From Methylobacterium tardum (GTDB lineage Bacteria; Pseudomonadota; Alphaproteobacteria; Rhizobiales; Beijerinckiaceae), in NCBI RefSeq assembly GCF_023546765.1, contig NZ_CP097484.1, forward strand, positions 3,814,001-3,878,000: a stretch of DNA of 64,000 bases. The letters are read 5' to 3'. The translations under genes were made by a program, and so were the position numbers. Below the pieces are notes generated by a model. It was given only the letters and a program-made list of their open reading frames with translations. It did no database searches and was not told where the DNA came from. This document shows positions 39,376 through 49,601 of the stretch, in pieces (within the stretch, counting starts at the first letter, position 1; every line of letters begins with the position of its first letter).

Positions 39376-40842
39376 TCACGGCATCACCGGCGGGTGATAG
39401 GTCAGTGTGAAGGCGAGCGCCCAGAGCAGGAACAGCACCAGCGGCAGGTGCACGAGAAGCTGCAGGAAGCTGAAGCCGACGATGTCGCGTGCCTTCAGGC
39501 CGAGGATGCCGACCAGCGGCAGCATCCAGAACGGGTTGATCAGGTTCGGAAGCGCCTCGGCGGCGTTGTAGATCATCACCGCCCAGCCGAGATGGACCTT
39601 CAGCTCGTTGGCCGCCTGCAGGACGTAGGGTGCCTCCAGGAGCCACTTGCCGCCGCCCGACGGCACGAAGAAGCCGAGGATCGCCGAGTAGACGCCCATG
39701 GTCAGCGGGAAGCTGCCGGTGGTGTTGAGGCTGACGAAGGCGTGGGTGATGGCATCCGAGGCAGAGGTTCCGGCGGCGTTCTTCGGCCCGGTGAGCATGC
39801 CGCTGATCGCCGCGTAGAGCGGGTACTGGATCAGGATGCCGGCCGTGGCGGGCACCGACTTCGCGACCGCCAGAAGGAAGCGCTTCGGCCGCCAATGGAG
39901 CAGCAGGCCGAGCGTGATGAACAGAAGGTTGTACGTGTTGAGGTTCGAGATCGCGACGATCCAGGACTGGCGCGCGAATTCCTGCACGATCCAGCCGCCG
40001 GCGATCAGCACGAGCAGGAGGGTCAGGATCGGCGAATGTTCGAGCCACTCGCCGGGCTGGCGGGCCGGGGGAAGGTCGTTCGTCTCGCGGGCCACGTCGA
40101 CGCCGAGGCTCTCGGCGGTGACCGCCGTCTCGCGGAGGGGCGCCGAGGCGTAGGCGATCAGCACCGAGACGACGAACAGCACCGCGGCGACCAGCATCGA
40201 CTGCCACAGGAAGATCGTCTCGCTGAACGGGATGACGCCCGAGATGGCGAGCAGGTTCTTGGTCAGGCTCGCCGGGTTAGCCTGGAGCTGCGCCGCCGAG
40301 GAGCTGAGACCCAGCGCCCAGGTCGCGCCGAGGCCGAGATAGGCCGCCGCGCCCGCGGCCCGGTAATCCATGCGCAGATCGGTGCGGCGCGCCAGTGCCC
40401 GAACCAGCAATCCGCCGAAGATCAGGCTGAGACCCCAGCTGAGGAACGACGAGATCATGGTCGCGCCGGCCACGAAGCCGACCGCGCCGCGCCCGGTCCG
40501 CGGGATTTGGGCCATGCGCTCGATCAGCGCCTGCACGGGCGGCGACACGGCCACGACGTAGCCGCCGATCGTGACGAAGGCCATCTGCATCGTGAACGGA
40601 ATCAGGCTCCAGAAGCCGTCCCCGAAGCTCTTGGCGACGGCCGGCGCGGAGGCGCCGTTCGCCAACGCCCCGAGCGCCACGATCACCACGGCAATCGCCA
40701 CGAAGATGAACGCGTCCGGGAACCACCGTTCCGCCCAGTTGGTGAACCGGACGCCGAGCCGTTCCAGGGCACCGGTCTCCGGGGCGGTGCCCGGGCCGGC
40801 CGGCCGCGCGGCTCGTGTTCGATCGATCGGCGCGACGGCCAT
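39376..40842 (-). CDS. atoE: Short-chain fatty acid transporter (AtoE family)
   Basis: A 488-residue inner-membrane protein with about twelve hydrophobic helices. The segments RFTNWAERWFPDAFIFV, DGFWSLIPFTMQMAF and FVPSGGGKWLLEAPYV match the AtoE family, which takes up butyrate and similar acids. The ATG at 40842 (MAVAPIDR) has GGAGG at proper spacing; the ATG at 40848 touches that site. It converges with the secreted-protein gene after 13 bp. Confidence 0.9.
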   Translation of the reverse strand: MAVAPIDRTRAARPAGPGTAPETGALERLGVRFTNWAERWFPDAFIFVAIAVVIVALGALANGASAPAVAKSFGDGFWSLIPFTMQMAFVTIGGYVVAVSPPVQALIERMAQIPRTGRGAVGFVAGATMISSFLSWGLSLIFGGLLVRALARRTDLRMDYRAAGAAAYLGLGATWALGLSSSAAQLQANPASLTKNLLAISGVIPFSETIFLWQSMLVAAVLFVVSVLIAYASAPLRETAVTAESLGVDVARETNDLPPARQPGEWLEHSPILTLLLVLIAGGWIVQEFARQSWIVAISNLNTYNLLFITLGLLLHWRPKRFLLAVAKSVPATAGILIQYPLYAAISGMLTGPKNAAGTSASDAITHAFVSLNTTGSFPLTMGVYSAILGFFVPSGGGKWLLEAPYVLQAANELKVHLGWAVMIYNAAEALPNLINPFWMLPLVGILGLKARDIVGFSFLQLLVHLPLVLFLLWALAFTLTYHPPVMP

Positions 40843-41023
40843 GGGCATCCTCCGGGTTCGGCTCTCTCGGCCGCAGACCCGTCCGGTTAGCACACGGCTC
40901 CGTCGTAACACCGCGGCGGATCATCCGGAGCATGACAGAGGACGTGAAGCGTGGCGGCAGGAGCACATGCGGGGCGCGAGCCGCTTCGCGGGATGCATGC
41001 AGCGAACGCCACCGCACCATCGT

Positions 41024-41056
41024 CATCCCGGGGCCGCGCAGCGGCGCCCCGGGATG
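41024..41056. repeat. Short palindromic intergenic element
   Basis: CATCCCGGGGC at 41024-41034 and its exact complement GCCCCGGGATG at 41046-41056 flank CGCGCAGCGGC. It lies between two minus-strand genes. The GTCATCCCGGGG palindrome is of a type often repeated in intergenic DNA of related alphaproteobacteria. It may act as a terminator or mRNA stabiliser. Confidence 0.6.
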
Positions 41057-41135
41057 AGGATGACAGCATCACGCCTCGAACAGCGCGTCCGCAGGCTCTC
41101 CTCAGCCTCTGGGGGCGGCCCGGCTGCGCCCGCAT

Positions 41136-42494
41136 CTAGCGCACGAGGCAGGGACGCTTGTTGTCGAAGGTCCAGCCCGGGATCAGGGCCTGCATGGCCT
41201 GCGCGTCGTCGCGGGCGCCGAGGCCGTGCTTCTGGTAGAGCGCGTGGGCGGCCTCGACCTGCGGCCAGTCGATCTCGATGCCGAGCCCCGGACGCTCGGG
41301 CACCCGGACGAGCCCGCCCCGGATCGCGAGCGGCTCCTTGGTCAGGCGCTGGCCGTCCTGCCAGATCCAGTGCGTGTCGATCGCCGTCACGCGGCCGGGC
41401 GCGGCGGCGGCGGCGTGGGTGAACATCGCGAGCGATACGTCGAAGTGGTTGTTCGAGTGCGAGCCCCAGGTCAGGTCGTGGTCGCGGCACAGCTGCGCCA
41501 CGCGGACCGCACCCGCCAGGGTCCAGAAATGCGGGTCGGCCAGCGGGATGTCGACCGATCCCAGCTGGATCGCGTGCCGCATCTGCCGCCAGTCGGTGGC
41601 GATCATGTTGGTGGCGGTCGGCAGACCCGTGGCCCGCCGGAACTCGGCCATGATCTCGCGGCCGGAGAAGCCTTCCTCGGCCCCGCACGGATCCTCGGCA
41701 TAGGCGAGCACGTCGCCCTTGCCCTTGCACAGCCGGATCGCCTCGGCCAAGCGCCAAGCGCCGTTCGGGTCGAGGGTCACGCGGGCCTGCGGGAAGCGCT
41801 TGGCGATCGCCGTGACGGCCTCGATTTCCTGCTCGCCGGCCAGCACGCCGCCCTTCAGCTTGAAGTCGTTGAAGCCGTAGCGGTCATGAGCCGCCTCGGC
41901 CAGCCGGACCACCGCCTCCGGGGTCAGGGCCTCCTCGTCGCGCAGGCGCAGCCAGCCGTCGCCGGCCTCCGGTGCGCGGTACGGCAGATCGGTGCGGCGG
42001 CGGTCGCCGACGTAGAACAGGTAGCCGAGCATCTCGACTGCATCCCGCTGCTGACCCTCGCCGAGCAGCGCCGCCACCGGCACGTCGAGGAACTGCCCGA
42101 GCAGGTCGAGCAGCGCCGATTCGACGGCCGTCACTGCGTGGATCGTGATGCGCAGGTCGAAGGTCTGGAGGCCGCGGCCGGCGGCGTCGCGGTCGGAGAA
42201 GGTCGCGCGCATCGTGTTCAGGACCGCGTTCCAGGCGCCGAGCGGCTGGCCGACCACGAGGGCGCGCGCCTCCTCGAGCACCCCGCGGATGCCCTCGCCG
42301 CCGGGCACTTCGCCGAGACCGGTGGCGCCGGTCGAGTCGGTCAGGATGACGAGGTTGCGGGTGAAGAACGGCCCGTGCGCGCCGCTGAGGTTCAACAGCA
42401 TGCTGTCGCGCCCGGCGACCGGGACCACCTTCATCTCGGTGACCACGGGGGTCTGCCGCTTGGCGTGTTGGGTCGCGGCGTGATCCGTCTGCAT
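41136..42494 (-). CDS. gudD: Glucarate dehydratase
   Basis: A 452-residue enolase-superfamily enzyme converting D-glucarate to 5-keto-4-deoxyglucarate. The general-base lysine pair is in NDFKLKGG (about 212 and 214), metal ligands in LDPNGAW (D242) and AEDPC (E267), and the catalytic His in [15 protein letters not shown] (about 346). The ATG at 42494 has a strong AGGAGGAA site. It is the last gene of a minus-strand run with an MFS transporter and kdgD. Confidence 0.96.
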   Translation of the reverse strand: MQTDHAATQHAKRQTPVVTEMKVVPVAGRDSMLLNLSGAHGPFFTRNLVILTDSTGATGLGEVPGGEGIRGVLEEARALVVGQPLGAWNAVLNTMRATFSDRDAAGRGLQTFDLRITIHAVTAVESALLDLLGQFLDVPVAALLGEGQQRDAVEMLGYLFYVGDRRRTDLPYRAPEAGDGWLRLRDEEALTPEAVVRLAEAAHDRYGFNDFKLKGGVLAGEQEIEAVTAIAKRFPQARVTLDPNGAWRLAEAIRLCKGKGDVLAYAEDPCGAEEGFSGREIMAEFRRATGLPTATNMIATDWRQMRHAIQLGSVDIPLADPHFWTLAGAVRVAQLCRDHDLTWGSHSNNHFDVSLAMFTHAAAAAPGRVTAIDTHWIWQDGQRLTKEPLAIRGGLVRVPERPGLGIEIDWPQVEAAHALYQKHGLGARDDAQAMQALIPGWTFDNKRPCLVR

Positions 42495-42583
42495 GGTTCC
42501 TCCTGCGTGTCTGAGGCGGGCCCGTCTTCGCGCGCGGGCCGCGCCGGATAGGTGGTTCCCGGCCGCGGCCGGCCCGTCGGACG

Positions 42584-43924
42584 TCAGTGCGGGTCCAGAT
42601 GGACCCGGCGGATCTCGCCGACCACGACGAGGTAGCAGAGCACCGCGATCAACGCGTTCGCGCCGACGAACACCAGGGCGCCCGAGAATGAACCGGTCTG
42701 CTGGACGATGTAGCCGATGGCGATCGGCGTGGTGATGCCGGCGGTGTTGCCGAAGGTGTTGAACAGGCCGCCCGACAGACCGCCGCTCTCCCGCGGCGAG
42801 GTGTCGGCCACCACCGCCCAGCCGAGGGCGCCGATGCCCTTCCCGAAGAAGGCGAGCGCCATCAGCCCGACCACCACGGCGTCGGCCTGGACGTAGTTGC
42901 AGCCGATGATCGACATGGACAGCAGCATCCCGCCGACGATCGGGATCTTCCGGGCGGCGGTCAGGGAGAAGCCGCGCTTGAGGAGCATGTCGGAGATGAA
43001 GCCGCCGAGGAGACCGCCGGCGAAGCCGCAGAGCGCCGGCAGCACCGCCGCGAAGCCGGCCTGGAGGATCGACAGGCCGCGCTCCTTCACGAGGTAGACC
43101 GGGAACCACGTGAGGAAGAAGTACGTCAGTACGGTGATGCAGTACTGCGCGATGTAGATGCCGATCAGCATGCGGTTCGACAGGAGCTGCCTGATCGTGC
43201 GGCCCGCGTGGGACGTCGCGTTCAGGCTGCCGCCGTCCATGTCGACGAGCGCACCCCCGGCCTCGATGTAATCGCGCTCGGCCCGGTTCACGGACGGGTG
43301 GTCCTTCGGGCCGTAGATGGTCTTGACCCAGACGAACGCGAAGGCGATCCCGAGGGCGCCCATCACGGTGAACACGTGGTGCCAGCCGAAGGTGTGTACG
43401 ATCCACGCCATCAGCGGCGTGAACAGCACGGTGGCGAAGTACTGCGCCGAGTTGAAGAACGCGGAGGCGAGCCCGCGCTCCGCGGCCGGGAACCACGCCG
43501 CGACGATGCGGGCATTGGCCGGGAAGATCGGGGCCTCGGTGAGGCCGACCGCGAGGCGCAGGGCGAACAGCAGGATCACCGCGGTGAGGCCGGTGAAGAA
43601 GCCGATGCCGCCCTGAACCAGCGTGAAGGCCGACCAGAGGAAGATCGCCGCGGCATAGACCCACTTCACGCTGAAGCGGTCGAGAAGCCAGCCGCCCGGG
43701 ATCTGCGCCAGCACGTAGGACCAGGACAGCGCCGAGAAGACATAGCCCATCTGGACCGGCGTCAGGCCGAGATCCTTGGCCATGTCCGGACCGGCGATCG
43801 AGATGGTCGCGCGGTCGGCGTAATTGATGGTCGTCGCGATGAACAGCATCAGGACGATGAGGAGGCGGACGCGGCTGCGTCTCTCGGCGATGACGCCGAG
43901 CGCAGGGCTCGTAGCACCGGTCAT
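42584..43924 (-). CDS. MFS transporter, probable glucarate/galactarate importer
   Basis: A 446-residue membrane protein of the anion:cation symporter branch. The helix-1 motif [20 protein letters not shown], the loop 2-3 region [12 protein letters not shown] and twelve hydrophobic helices are seen. The ATG at 43924 has AGGGAGAA upstream; a longer frame to 44458 reads antisense-like DNA of kdgD. It lies between kdgD and gudD, so it very likely brings in glucarate or galactarate. Confidence 0.93.
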   Translation of the reverse strand: MTGATSPALGVIAERRSRVRLLIVLMLFIATTINYADRATISIAGPDMAKDLGLTPVQMGYVFSALSWSYVLAQIPGGWLLDRFSVKWVYAAAIFLWSAFTLVQGGIGFFTGLTAVILLFALRLAVGLTEAPIFPANARIVAAWFPAAERGLASAFFNSAQYFATVLFTPLMAWIVHTFGWHHVFTVMGALGIAFAFVWVKTIYGPKDHPSVNRAERDYIEAGGALVDMDGGSLNATSHAGRTIRQLLSNRMLIGIYIAQYCITVLTYFFLTWFPVYLVKERGLSILQAGFAAVLPALCGFAGGLLGGFISDMLLKRGFSLTAARKIPIVGGMLLSMSIIGCNYVQADAVVVGLMALAFFGKGIGALGWAVVADTSPRESGGLSGGLFNTFGNTAGITTPIAIGYIVQQTGSFSGALVFVGANALIAVLCYLVVVGEIRRVHLDPH

Positions 43925-44019
43925 GAACGTTCTCCCTGAGAGGCGCCGCCCGGTCCGCCCGGACGGCTGCTGGTCCCGCCGTTGGTTCGGCTTGTTTTTT
44001 GGGACCTTCGGCGCGGCGC

Positions 44020-44934
44020 TTAGCGCCGGTCGCCGATGAGCGCCGTCAGCTCGGCCAGCTCGGCGGCGTCGAGATCGGTGAGCGGCGGCCGGACCGGACC
44101 GGCCGGCCGCCCGACCGCATTCATGCCGGCCTTGACGATCGAGACCGCGTAACCGCGCTTGCGGTTGCGGAGGGCAATGTAGGGCAGGACGAAGGCGCGC
44201 AGCTCGGCATAGATCGCGTCGCGGTCGCGCCGGCGCACGGCCTCGTAGAACGACAGCGCCCAGTCCGGCAGGAAGTTGAAGATCGCCGAGGAGTAGGTGG
44301 TGACGCCCATCTCCAGGTAGGGCAGCGCGAAGGTTTCGGCGGTGGGCAGGCCGCCGATATAGGTGAGGCGGTCGCCGAGGCCGGCATAGACCCGCGTCAT
44401 CAGCTCGACGTCGCCGACCCCGTCCTTGAAGCCGACGAGGTTCGGGCAGCGCTCGCACAGACGTGCCAGGGTCTGCTCGTTCAGCTGCGCGTTGGCGCGG
44501 TTGTAGACGATGATTCCGAGCTTCGTGGCGCGGCAGACCGCCTCGACATGGGCGGCCAGGCCGTCCTGCTCCGATCCCACGAGATAGGGCGGCAGCAGCA
44601 GCAGGCCGTCGGCTCCGGCGCTCTCGGCGGCCTTGGCGAGCTCGACCGCGATGGCCGTGCCGTGGCCGGCCGGCGCGATGACCGGCACCCGGCCGGCGGT
44701 CTCCTCCACCGCCGCGCGGAGCACGCTGTCGACCTCGGCGGGCGTGAGCGAGAAGAACTCGCCGGTGCCGCCAGCGGCGAACAGGCCGGCGACCTTGTGT
44801 TCGGCGAGCCGCGCGAGATTCCGGCGATAGGCCCCCTCGTCGAAGGCGAGATCGTCGCGGAAATGCGTGACGGGAAAGGACAGAAGGCCGGAACCCAGGG
44901 CCTGCGCCATCTCGGCGGGCGTCATCTTGGACAT
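44020..44934 (-). CDS. kdgD: 5-dehydro-4-deoxyglucarate dehydratase
   Basis: A 304-residue aldolase-class enzyme of the dihydrodipicolinate synthase family. It dehydrates and decarboxylates 5-keto-4-deoxyglucarate to 2,5-dioxopentanoate. The Schiff-base lysine is at about 170 in [11 protein letters not shown], the catalytic Tyr near 144 in IIVYNRANA, and [13 protein letters not shown] is the substrate loop. It is the first gene of the glucarate operon. The next enzyme, 2,5-dioxovalerate dehydrogenase, is not in the window. Confidence 0.95.
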   Translation of the reverse strand: MSKMTPAEMAQALGSGLLSFPVTHFRDDLAFDEGAYRRNLARLAEHKVAGLFAAGGTGEFFSLTPAEVDSVLRAAVEETAGRVPVIAPAGHGTAIAVELAKAAESAGADGLLLLPPYLVGSEQDGLAAHVEAVCRATKLGIIVYNRANAQLNEQTLARLCERCPNLVGFKDGVGDVELMTRVYAGLGDRLTYIGGLPTAETFALPYLEMGVTTYSSAIFNFLPDWALSFYEAVRRRDRDAIYAELRAFVLPYIALRNRKRGYAVSIVKAGMNAVGRPAGPVRPPLTDLDAAELAELTALIGDRR

Positions 44935-45007
44935 TGCGCGGTCCTCCCGACCAGGCGTGCGCCTTGCTGATGCTGGCCGCGTCTCTATGGCGCTCCGATT
45001 TGTGCGT

Positions 45008-45023
45008 CCAATGTTGATTTTGG
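45008..45023. promoter_or_regulatory. Candidate LysR operator
   Basis: CCAA-N8-TTGG dyad at 45008-45023 in the 114-bp gap between the divergent kdgD and lysR genes, about 25 bp before the regulator start. LysR-type proteins usually bind such dyads and control the divergent operon. The assignment is by position only. Confidence 0.4.
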
Positions 45024-45048
45024 CTGATTTATCCCGGATCCTGCATCA

Positions 45049-45966
45049 ATGTTTGACCTGGGCCACGTCCGCAGCTTCGTCGCCGTCGCCGAAGAGATGC
45101 ATTTCGGCCGTGCCGCCGCGCGGCTGAACCTCTCGCAATCGCCTCTGTCCCGGCAGATCCAGGCCCTGGAGCAATCTCTCGGGGTCACCCTTCTGGAGCG
45201 CACGACGCGCGCCGTTCGCCTCACGCCCGTCGGGCGCACCTTCCTGGCCGAGGCCTATCGGGTCCTGGCGGCGGCCGAGGGAGCCGCCCAGATCACCCGT
45301 CGGGCCGCCCAGGGCGAGAGCGGGCTGGTCCGCCTCGGCTTCACCGCGGCCTCGGCCTTCCGCGCCCTGCCCCGCCTGGTGGCGCAGGTTCGCGCGACCC
45401 TGCCGGACATCGACCTCGTCCTGGAGGAGATGGTCTCGGAGGAGCAGATGCAGGCGCTCAACGGCAAGCGGATCGACTTCGCATTGCTGCGCCCCTCCCC
45501 CGCACTGCTGAGCGAGGACGGCCCGATCGCGACGGCCCTCCTGCTGCGCGAACGCCTCGTCCTGGCGGTGCCGAGCGGCCGTCCGCTGGCATCGGCCCGG
45601 CAGCTTGGCATCCAGGCCCTCGACGGTCAGGCGCTGGTCACGTGGTCGCCGCGCGGCGGCCGCTACTTCGTCGAGCTGCTCGACCGCCTGTTCGAGGCAG
45701 CGAAGGTGCGGCCGCGGATCGTGCAGCGGGTCAACCAAGCACATACCATGCTGGCGCTGGTCGGCGCCGGGCTTGGCGTCGCGCTGCTGCCGGAGAGCGT
45801 CCGCAGCATCCGCATGACCGGCGTGGTCCTGCGCCCGATCCGGCTGCCGGCCTCCGCGCAGCCGGAGCTGATGCTCGCATGGCACCGCGACAACGAGAAT
45901 CCCTGCCTGCCGACGGTTCGCGACGCGGCTCTCGGCCATGCTCGATCATCCGTTGCGGTTCCGTGA
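45049..45966 (+). CDS. LysR family transcriptional regulator
   Basis: A 305-residue regulator. The N-terminal winged HTH (FVAVAEEMHFGRAAARLNLS, then QSPLSRQIQALEQSLGVTLL) is followed by the two-lobed effector domain. It is divergent to the gudD-transporter-kdgD operon with a 114-bp gap, so it is the likely glucarate-responsive activator. This is inferred from arrangement. Confidence 0.92.
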   Translation: MFDLGHVRSFVAVAEEMHFGRAAARLNLSQSPLSRQIQALEQSLGVTLLERTTRAVRLTPVGRTFLAEAYRVLAAAEGAAQITRRAAQGESGLVRLGFTAASAFRALPRLVAQVRATLPDIDLVLEEMVSEEQMQALNGKRIDFALLRPSPALLSEDGPIATALLLRERLVLAVPSGRPLASARQLGIQALDGQALVTWSPRGGRYFVELLDRLFEAAKVRPRIVQRVNQAHTMLALVGAGLGVALLPESVRSIRMTGVVLRPIRLPASAQPELMLAWHRDNENPCLPTVRDAALGHARSSVAVP

Positions 45967-46312
45967 TCGGCTGCGCCTCTCGGGCAGGATCGAACCGACG
46001 TCGATCAGCCAAGCGACGCTTGCGTCCGCGGTCAGAGACAGGCAGGCCTACACCAGGAGTTGCATCGGCCCGGCATCCGGTCCGACGGCTCGCCCGTGCG
46101 CAGCTCCGCACCCTCCCAACCGTATCAAGCCAAGCTCACGCGCAGCGCGGGCAACCCCTCTCGGTCCCGCAAGACACGATTTCAGTCCGGACACCACCAA
46201 TGCCGGGTGCTGCACCGTGGATACAGCAGCATCCGAGAAGCGCACGACCGGACCTTCCGGCGCGATCGATTTTCCTTCATCACCGAACCGGGTCTCTGGA
46301 AACCAACACGTT
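45967..46312. other. 346-bp gap between LysR and MFS genes
   Basis: No gene supported. The MFS frame is open through it but lacks similarity before 46313. An AT-richer end (about 46,270-46,330) precedes the start of the transporter. Confidence 0.4.
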
Positions 46313-47650
46313 ATGAATCAAACAGAAAAGCAAACTAAATTCAGGTTCGTCATCTTCTCATCGATCGTCGTGATCGCGATGATCAACTACATCGACCGCG
46401 GTGCGATCTCCTACGCGGCGGCCGACATCACGGCCGAGTACAACCTGGATCGTGCGGCCTGGGGGGCCGTGCTCGGCTATTTCGGATACGGCTACATGTT
46501 CGGCGCCCTGATCGGCGGCGCCCTGGGCGATCGCTTCGGCGCCAAGCTGGTCTGGCTGATCGCGGGCATCGCCTGGTCGGTGTTCGAGATCGCGACGGCC
46601 TACGCGGGCGATTTCGGGATGGCCGCTCTGGGCGGCTCGGCCCTCGCGGGCTTCGCGGTCGTACGCGTCCTGTTCGGGTTCTCGGAAGGACCCGCCTACT
46701 CCATCATCAACAAGACGGTCGGGAACTGGGCCACGCCGCGCGAGCGCGGCTTCGCGGTCTCGATCGGGCTGCTCAGCACGCCCCTCGGCGCCTTGCTGAC
46801 GGCACCGATGTCGGTCGGCCTGCTCCTGCTGACCGGCAGCTGGCGCGCCATGTTCTGGATCCTCGGCATCACCGGGCTGGTCGCGCTGCTCGCGTTCATG
46901 CGGATCTTCACCAATCGGCCGGAGGACAACCCGCGGGTCAACGCGGCGGAACTGGCCGAGATACGGAGCGGCACTTCAGTCTCGGACGCTCCATCGACGT
47001 CCATTGGCCGGCAAGACGCTGATGTCCCGTGGTGGATGTTCTTCACCAGCCGCACGATGGTCTTCAACACGATCGGCTATTTCGCGTTCATCTACGTCAA
47101 CTTCATGCTTCTGACCTGGACGCCGAAGTACCTTCAGGATCAGTTCCACTTCAACCTGGCTTCGCTCTGGTATCTCGGCATGATCCCCTGGACCGGCCCT
47201 TGCCTGACGGTCCTGTTGGGCGGCCGCTTCTCCGATTGGCTCCTCAAACGGACCGGAAATCTGCGCATCGCGCGCAGCTGGTTCGCCGCGCTCACGCTGC
47301 TTCTGACGACGCTCGTCTTCCTCGGAGTCTCACAAGCCACGAGCCCGGCGGCGGTGATCGCCCTGATGACCCTGGGCAACAGCCTCAACGCGCTCGTCAA
47401 CACCGTGTACTGGACGGTGGTCATCGACACCGCCCCCCGCGAGCACCTCGGGGCCTGGAGCGGCTTCATGCACTTCTTCGCCAATATCGGCTCGGTGCTC
47501 GCGCCGACGCTGGCGGGGATCCTGGCGAGCACCTACGGCTATCAGGCGATGTTCATCGCGACGGCGGTTGCGACCGGAATCGGCATGGCCGCGATGCTGC
47601 TGGTCAGTCCCGGCGTATTGCCGGTTCGCCGCGGCGCGGTCCCGCGCTGA
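46313..47650 (+). CDS. MFS transporter (anion:cation symporter type)
   Basis: A 445-residue membrane protein with about twelve helices. Start ATG 46313 (MNQTEKQTKFRFVIFSSIVV). Family features are MINYIDRGAISYAAADI in helix 1, GGALGDRFGAKLVW in the loop 2-3 motif and FGFSEGPAYS in helix 4. It belongs to the same broad group as the transporter at 42584-43924, but the sequences differ, and the residues after helix 1 suggest another organic acid or sugar acid. It lies downstream of the LysR gene, same strand. Confidence 0.9.
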   Translation: MNQTEKQTKFRFVIFSSIVVIAMINYIDRGAISYAAADITAEYNLDRAAWGAVLGYFGYGYMFGALIGGALGDRFGAKLVWLIAGIAWSVFEIATAYAGDFGMAALGGSALAGFAVVRVLFGFSEGPAYSIINKTVGNWATPRERGFAVSIGLLSTPLGALLTAPMSVGLLLLTGSWRAMFWILGITGLVALLAFMRIFTNRPEDNPRVNAAELAEIRSGTSVSDAPSTSIGRQDADVPWWMFFTSRTMVFNTIGYFAFIYVNFMLLTWTPKYLQDQFHFNLASLWYLGMIPWTGPCLTVLLGGRFSDWLLKRTGNLRIARSWFAALTLLLTTLVFLGVSQATSPAAVIALMTLGNSLNALVNTVYWTVVIDTAPREHLGAWSGFMHFFANIGSVLAPTLAGILASTYGYQAMFIATAVATGIGMAAMLLVSPGVLPVRRGAVPR

Positions 47651-47792
47651 GGACGAGCGCGGGCGCGAGCAGAGGCGGTGCTCCACGGATGAGAGAACCG
47701 TGGGGCACCGCGGCACGTCCGATTGAGGCCTGCCGGCTATCGGGCGCCGGCTTCGAGGCCTCAGCCATGCTCCGCACGATCGTGCGCCGCTT

Positions 47793-48954
47793 CTATCGGA
47801 CGCCGCCCAGCCCCGGCGCGGCAGCGTCCGTCGGCCGGTCCGCTTCACTCTGCAGACGATGCGCGGCCACGAACGAGAAGCGACGCCGCAAGCCGAGGAT
47901 CGGCCGTTCGATCAGGTGCCAGGACACCATCGCGAACAGGACGATGCAGGGCAGCGCCAGCAAGACTTGCTGTCGTATTCCGCACCGGCACCAGCGCAAC
48001 CAGGGCCTGCTGGATCGGCCAGCCGTACAGGTAGATCCCGTAGGAATAGTCGCCGCGCTTGAGCAGGGCCGGAACCCAGAGATCCGTCACGCCCAAGCAG
48101 ACGGTGAGATAGATCAGCGACGGCAGGACCACGAGGTTCAGGAACGGGTGGACCGGCACCGCCGTGACGGCCGTCAAATCGAAGGCGCCGGCGGCGAACA
48201 CGATGGCTGCCGCAAGCCCGATCAAGCGCAGGTCGTAAGGGAGCCTGTAGCGATACAGGTAGGCTGCAATGCCCAGCAGGAACGCCACGTAGAGGCGCGA
48301 CGCCTTATCGACGAACAACTTGTCGGCCAGTCGCGCCGTGAGGGTGACGGGGTCACCCAGGGCGCCAGAACCGAAGACGAAGCCGAGCCCGATCACCACG
48401 GCGGCCGCGCCGAGGACGAGAGCCGGACGCCGCAGCAGTCCGGTCAGAACGCAGGCCGACATCAGCCCGTAGCAGACGATCTCGTGCGGGATGGTCCAGA
48501 GCGAGCCGTTGACGACATCGGTGGGGTTGTGCGCGAACACGCCCGGCAGGGTGTAGATGATCAGGCCAAGGATATTGGCGAGATAGCGGTAGGTCTGCGG
48601 GTCGGTGGCGTAGTTCGACAGGGGCAGGTCGGTGAACAGCGGCCCGAGAACCACCGCGCTGAGCACGATCTCGACGGCAAGGGCGGGAATGATCCTGAGC
48701 GCTCTGTTGAGCAGAAAGTCGCGCAGCCGGAGGCGCAAGGCGCTTCCGGTAATCAGGAAGCCCGAGAGCCCGAAGAAGGCTGCGATGATGCCGTAGCTGC
48801 CGAGTTCGAAGAAGCCGTCGACGCGGGTGATCTCGTTGTTCACGATCGCGCGCCCGTGCCAGACCACGACGGACACAGCCAAGACGATCCGCAACAGGTC
48901 GAAGCCGGGGGCAAGGCCGCCGCGGCGGTCGAGAACAGATCCGACGGTTTGCAT
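47793..48954 (-). pseudogene. Acyltransferase family 3 membrane protein, frameshifted near its C-terminus
   Basis: From ATG 48954 the frame encodes a multi-helix acyltransferase-3 protein: GFDLLRIVLAVSVVVWHGRA near the start, GLSGFLITGS, and NGSLWTIPHEIVCYGLM. After YSYGIYLYGWPIQQALVALV the frame loses hydrophobicity and ends at 47845. In the other frame, starting at about 47975, the expected last helix and motif appear (LALPCIVLFAMVSWHLIERP) and run to 47793. A 1-base gain or 2-base loss at about 47965-47985 explains this. Intact relatives O-acylate sugars or lipids at the membrane. Confidence 0.8.
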
Positions 48955-49112
48955 CCGCGCGTCCGGCCCCTGTGCTGTTGCCGCGCAGCCCTAGCACGCG
49001 AGACCTTGCCAAAATGCGCTGTCGACCCCGAAGGGTCGTTGGACACGAGGATGAATGCGGGACTGGCCGCCGACGCGGCGATGCCTCCGCGATCGAGGAC
49101 CGGCAGCCTGCG

Positions 49113-49601
49113 CTAGATCATCTGAAATGCGCCCGTCGCTTTCCAGCGCAGAAAAGCGTCGATCGTGAGCGCCACATTGGGCAAGACGTCCGGCAGCGCG
49201 TCGGGCCTGAACCAAGCGACCCTCAGGTTCTCACCACCGTCGCTTGCCGGGGCGCCCGAGAACGTCTGCGTCGTGAACATCATGCTGAAGTAGTGGCAGA
49301 CATGTCCGTTCGGATACGTCCACACCTCGGTTTCGGGCCTGGACGCGAATCCGAACGGGACGAGATCTGAAATCCGGAGCCCGGTTTCCTCGAAGGTCTC
49401 GCGCACTGCGCAGGCGACGATATCCTCGCGCTCGTCCGGCACGCCGCCCGGCAGCCCCCAGAGATTGAAATCGGCGCGCAGTTCCAAGAGCACACGGCCT
49501 TGTGCGTCGGCGACAACGACGCGCGCGCCCGGCACGAGCAGCAGCCGCGAACCGACGGATGCGCGCAGGCGGCCGAGGTAGGAGCTGGCAAAGTCGCTCA
49601 C
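49113..49601 (-). CDS. NUDIX hydrolase
   Basis: A 162-residue enzyme with a complete Nudix box, GGVPDEREDIVACAVRETFE followed by ETGL, which binds Mg and hydrolyses nucleoside diphosphate-linked substrates. Two strands (ARVVVADAQGRVLLELR) precede it. Start GTG at 49601. It is the last core-type gene before the island. Substrate unknown. Confidence 0.92.
   Translation of the reverse strand: MSDFASSYLGRLRASVGSRLLLVPGARVVVADAQGRVLLELRADFNLWGLPGGVPDEREDIVACAVRETFEETGLRISDLVPFGFASRPETEVWTYPNGHVCHYFSMMFTTQTFSGAPASDGGENLRVAWFRPDALPDVLPNVALTIDAFLRWKATGAFQMI

Noticed and set aside
41136..43664. 842-codon frame read as one long protein
   Set aside because: Only the part from 42494 is glucarate dehydratase; the upstream part is an antisense-type reading of the neighbouring transporter gene in another frame.
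47029..49116. 695-codon plus-strand frame
   Set aside because: Covers the end of an MFS gene in another frame and the acyltransferase antisense; charged low-complexity product.
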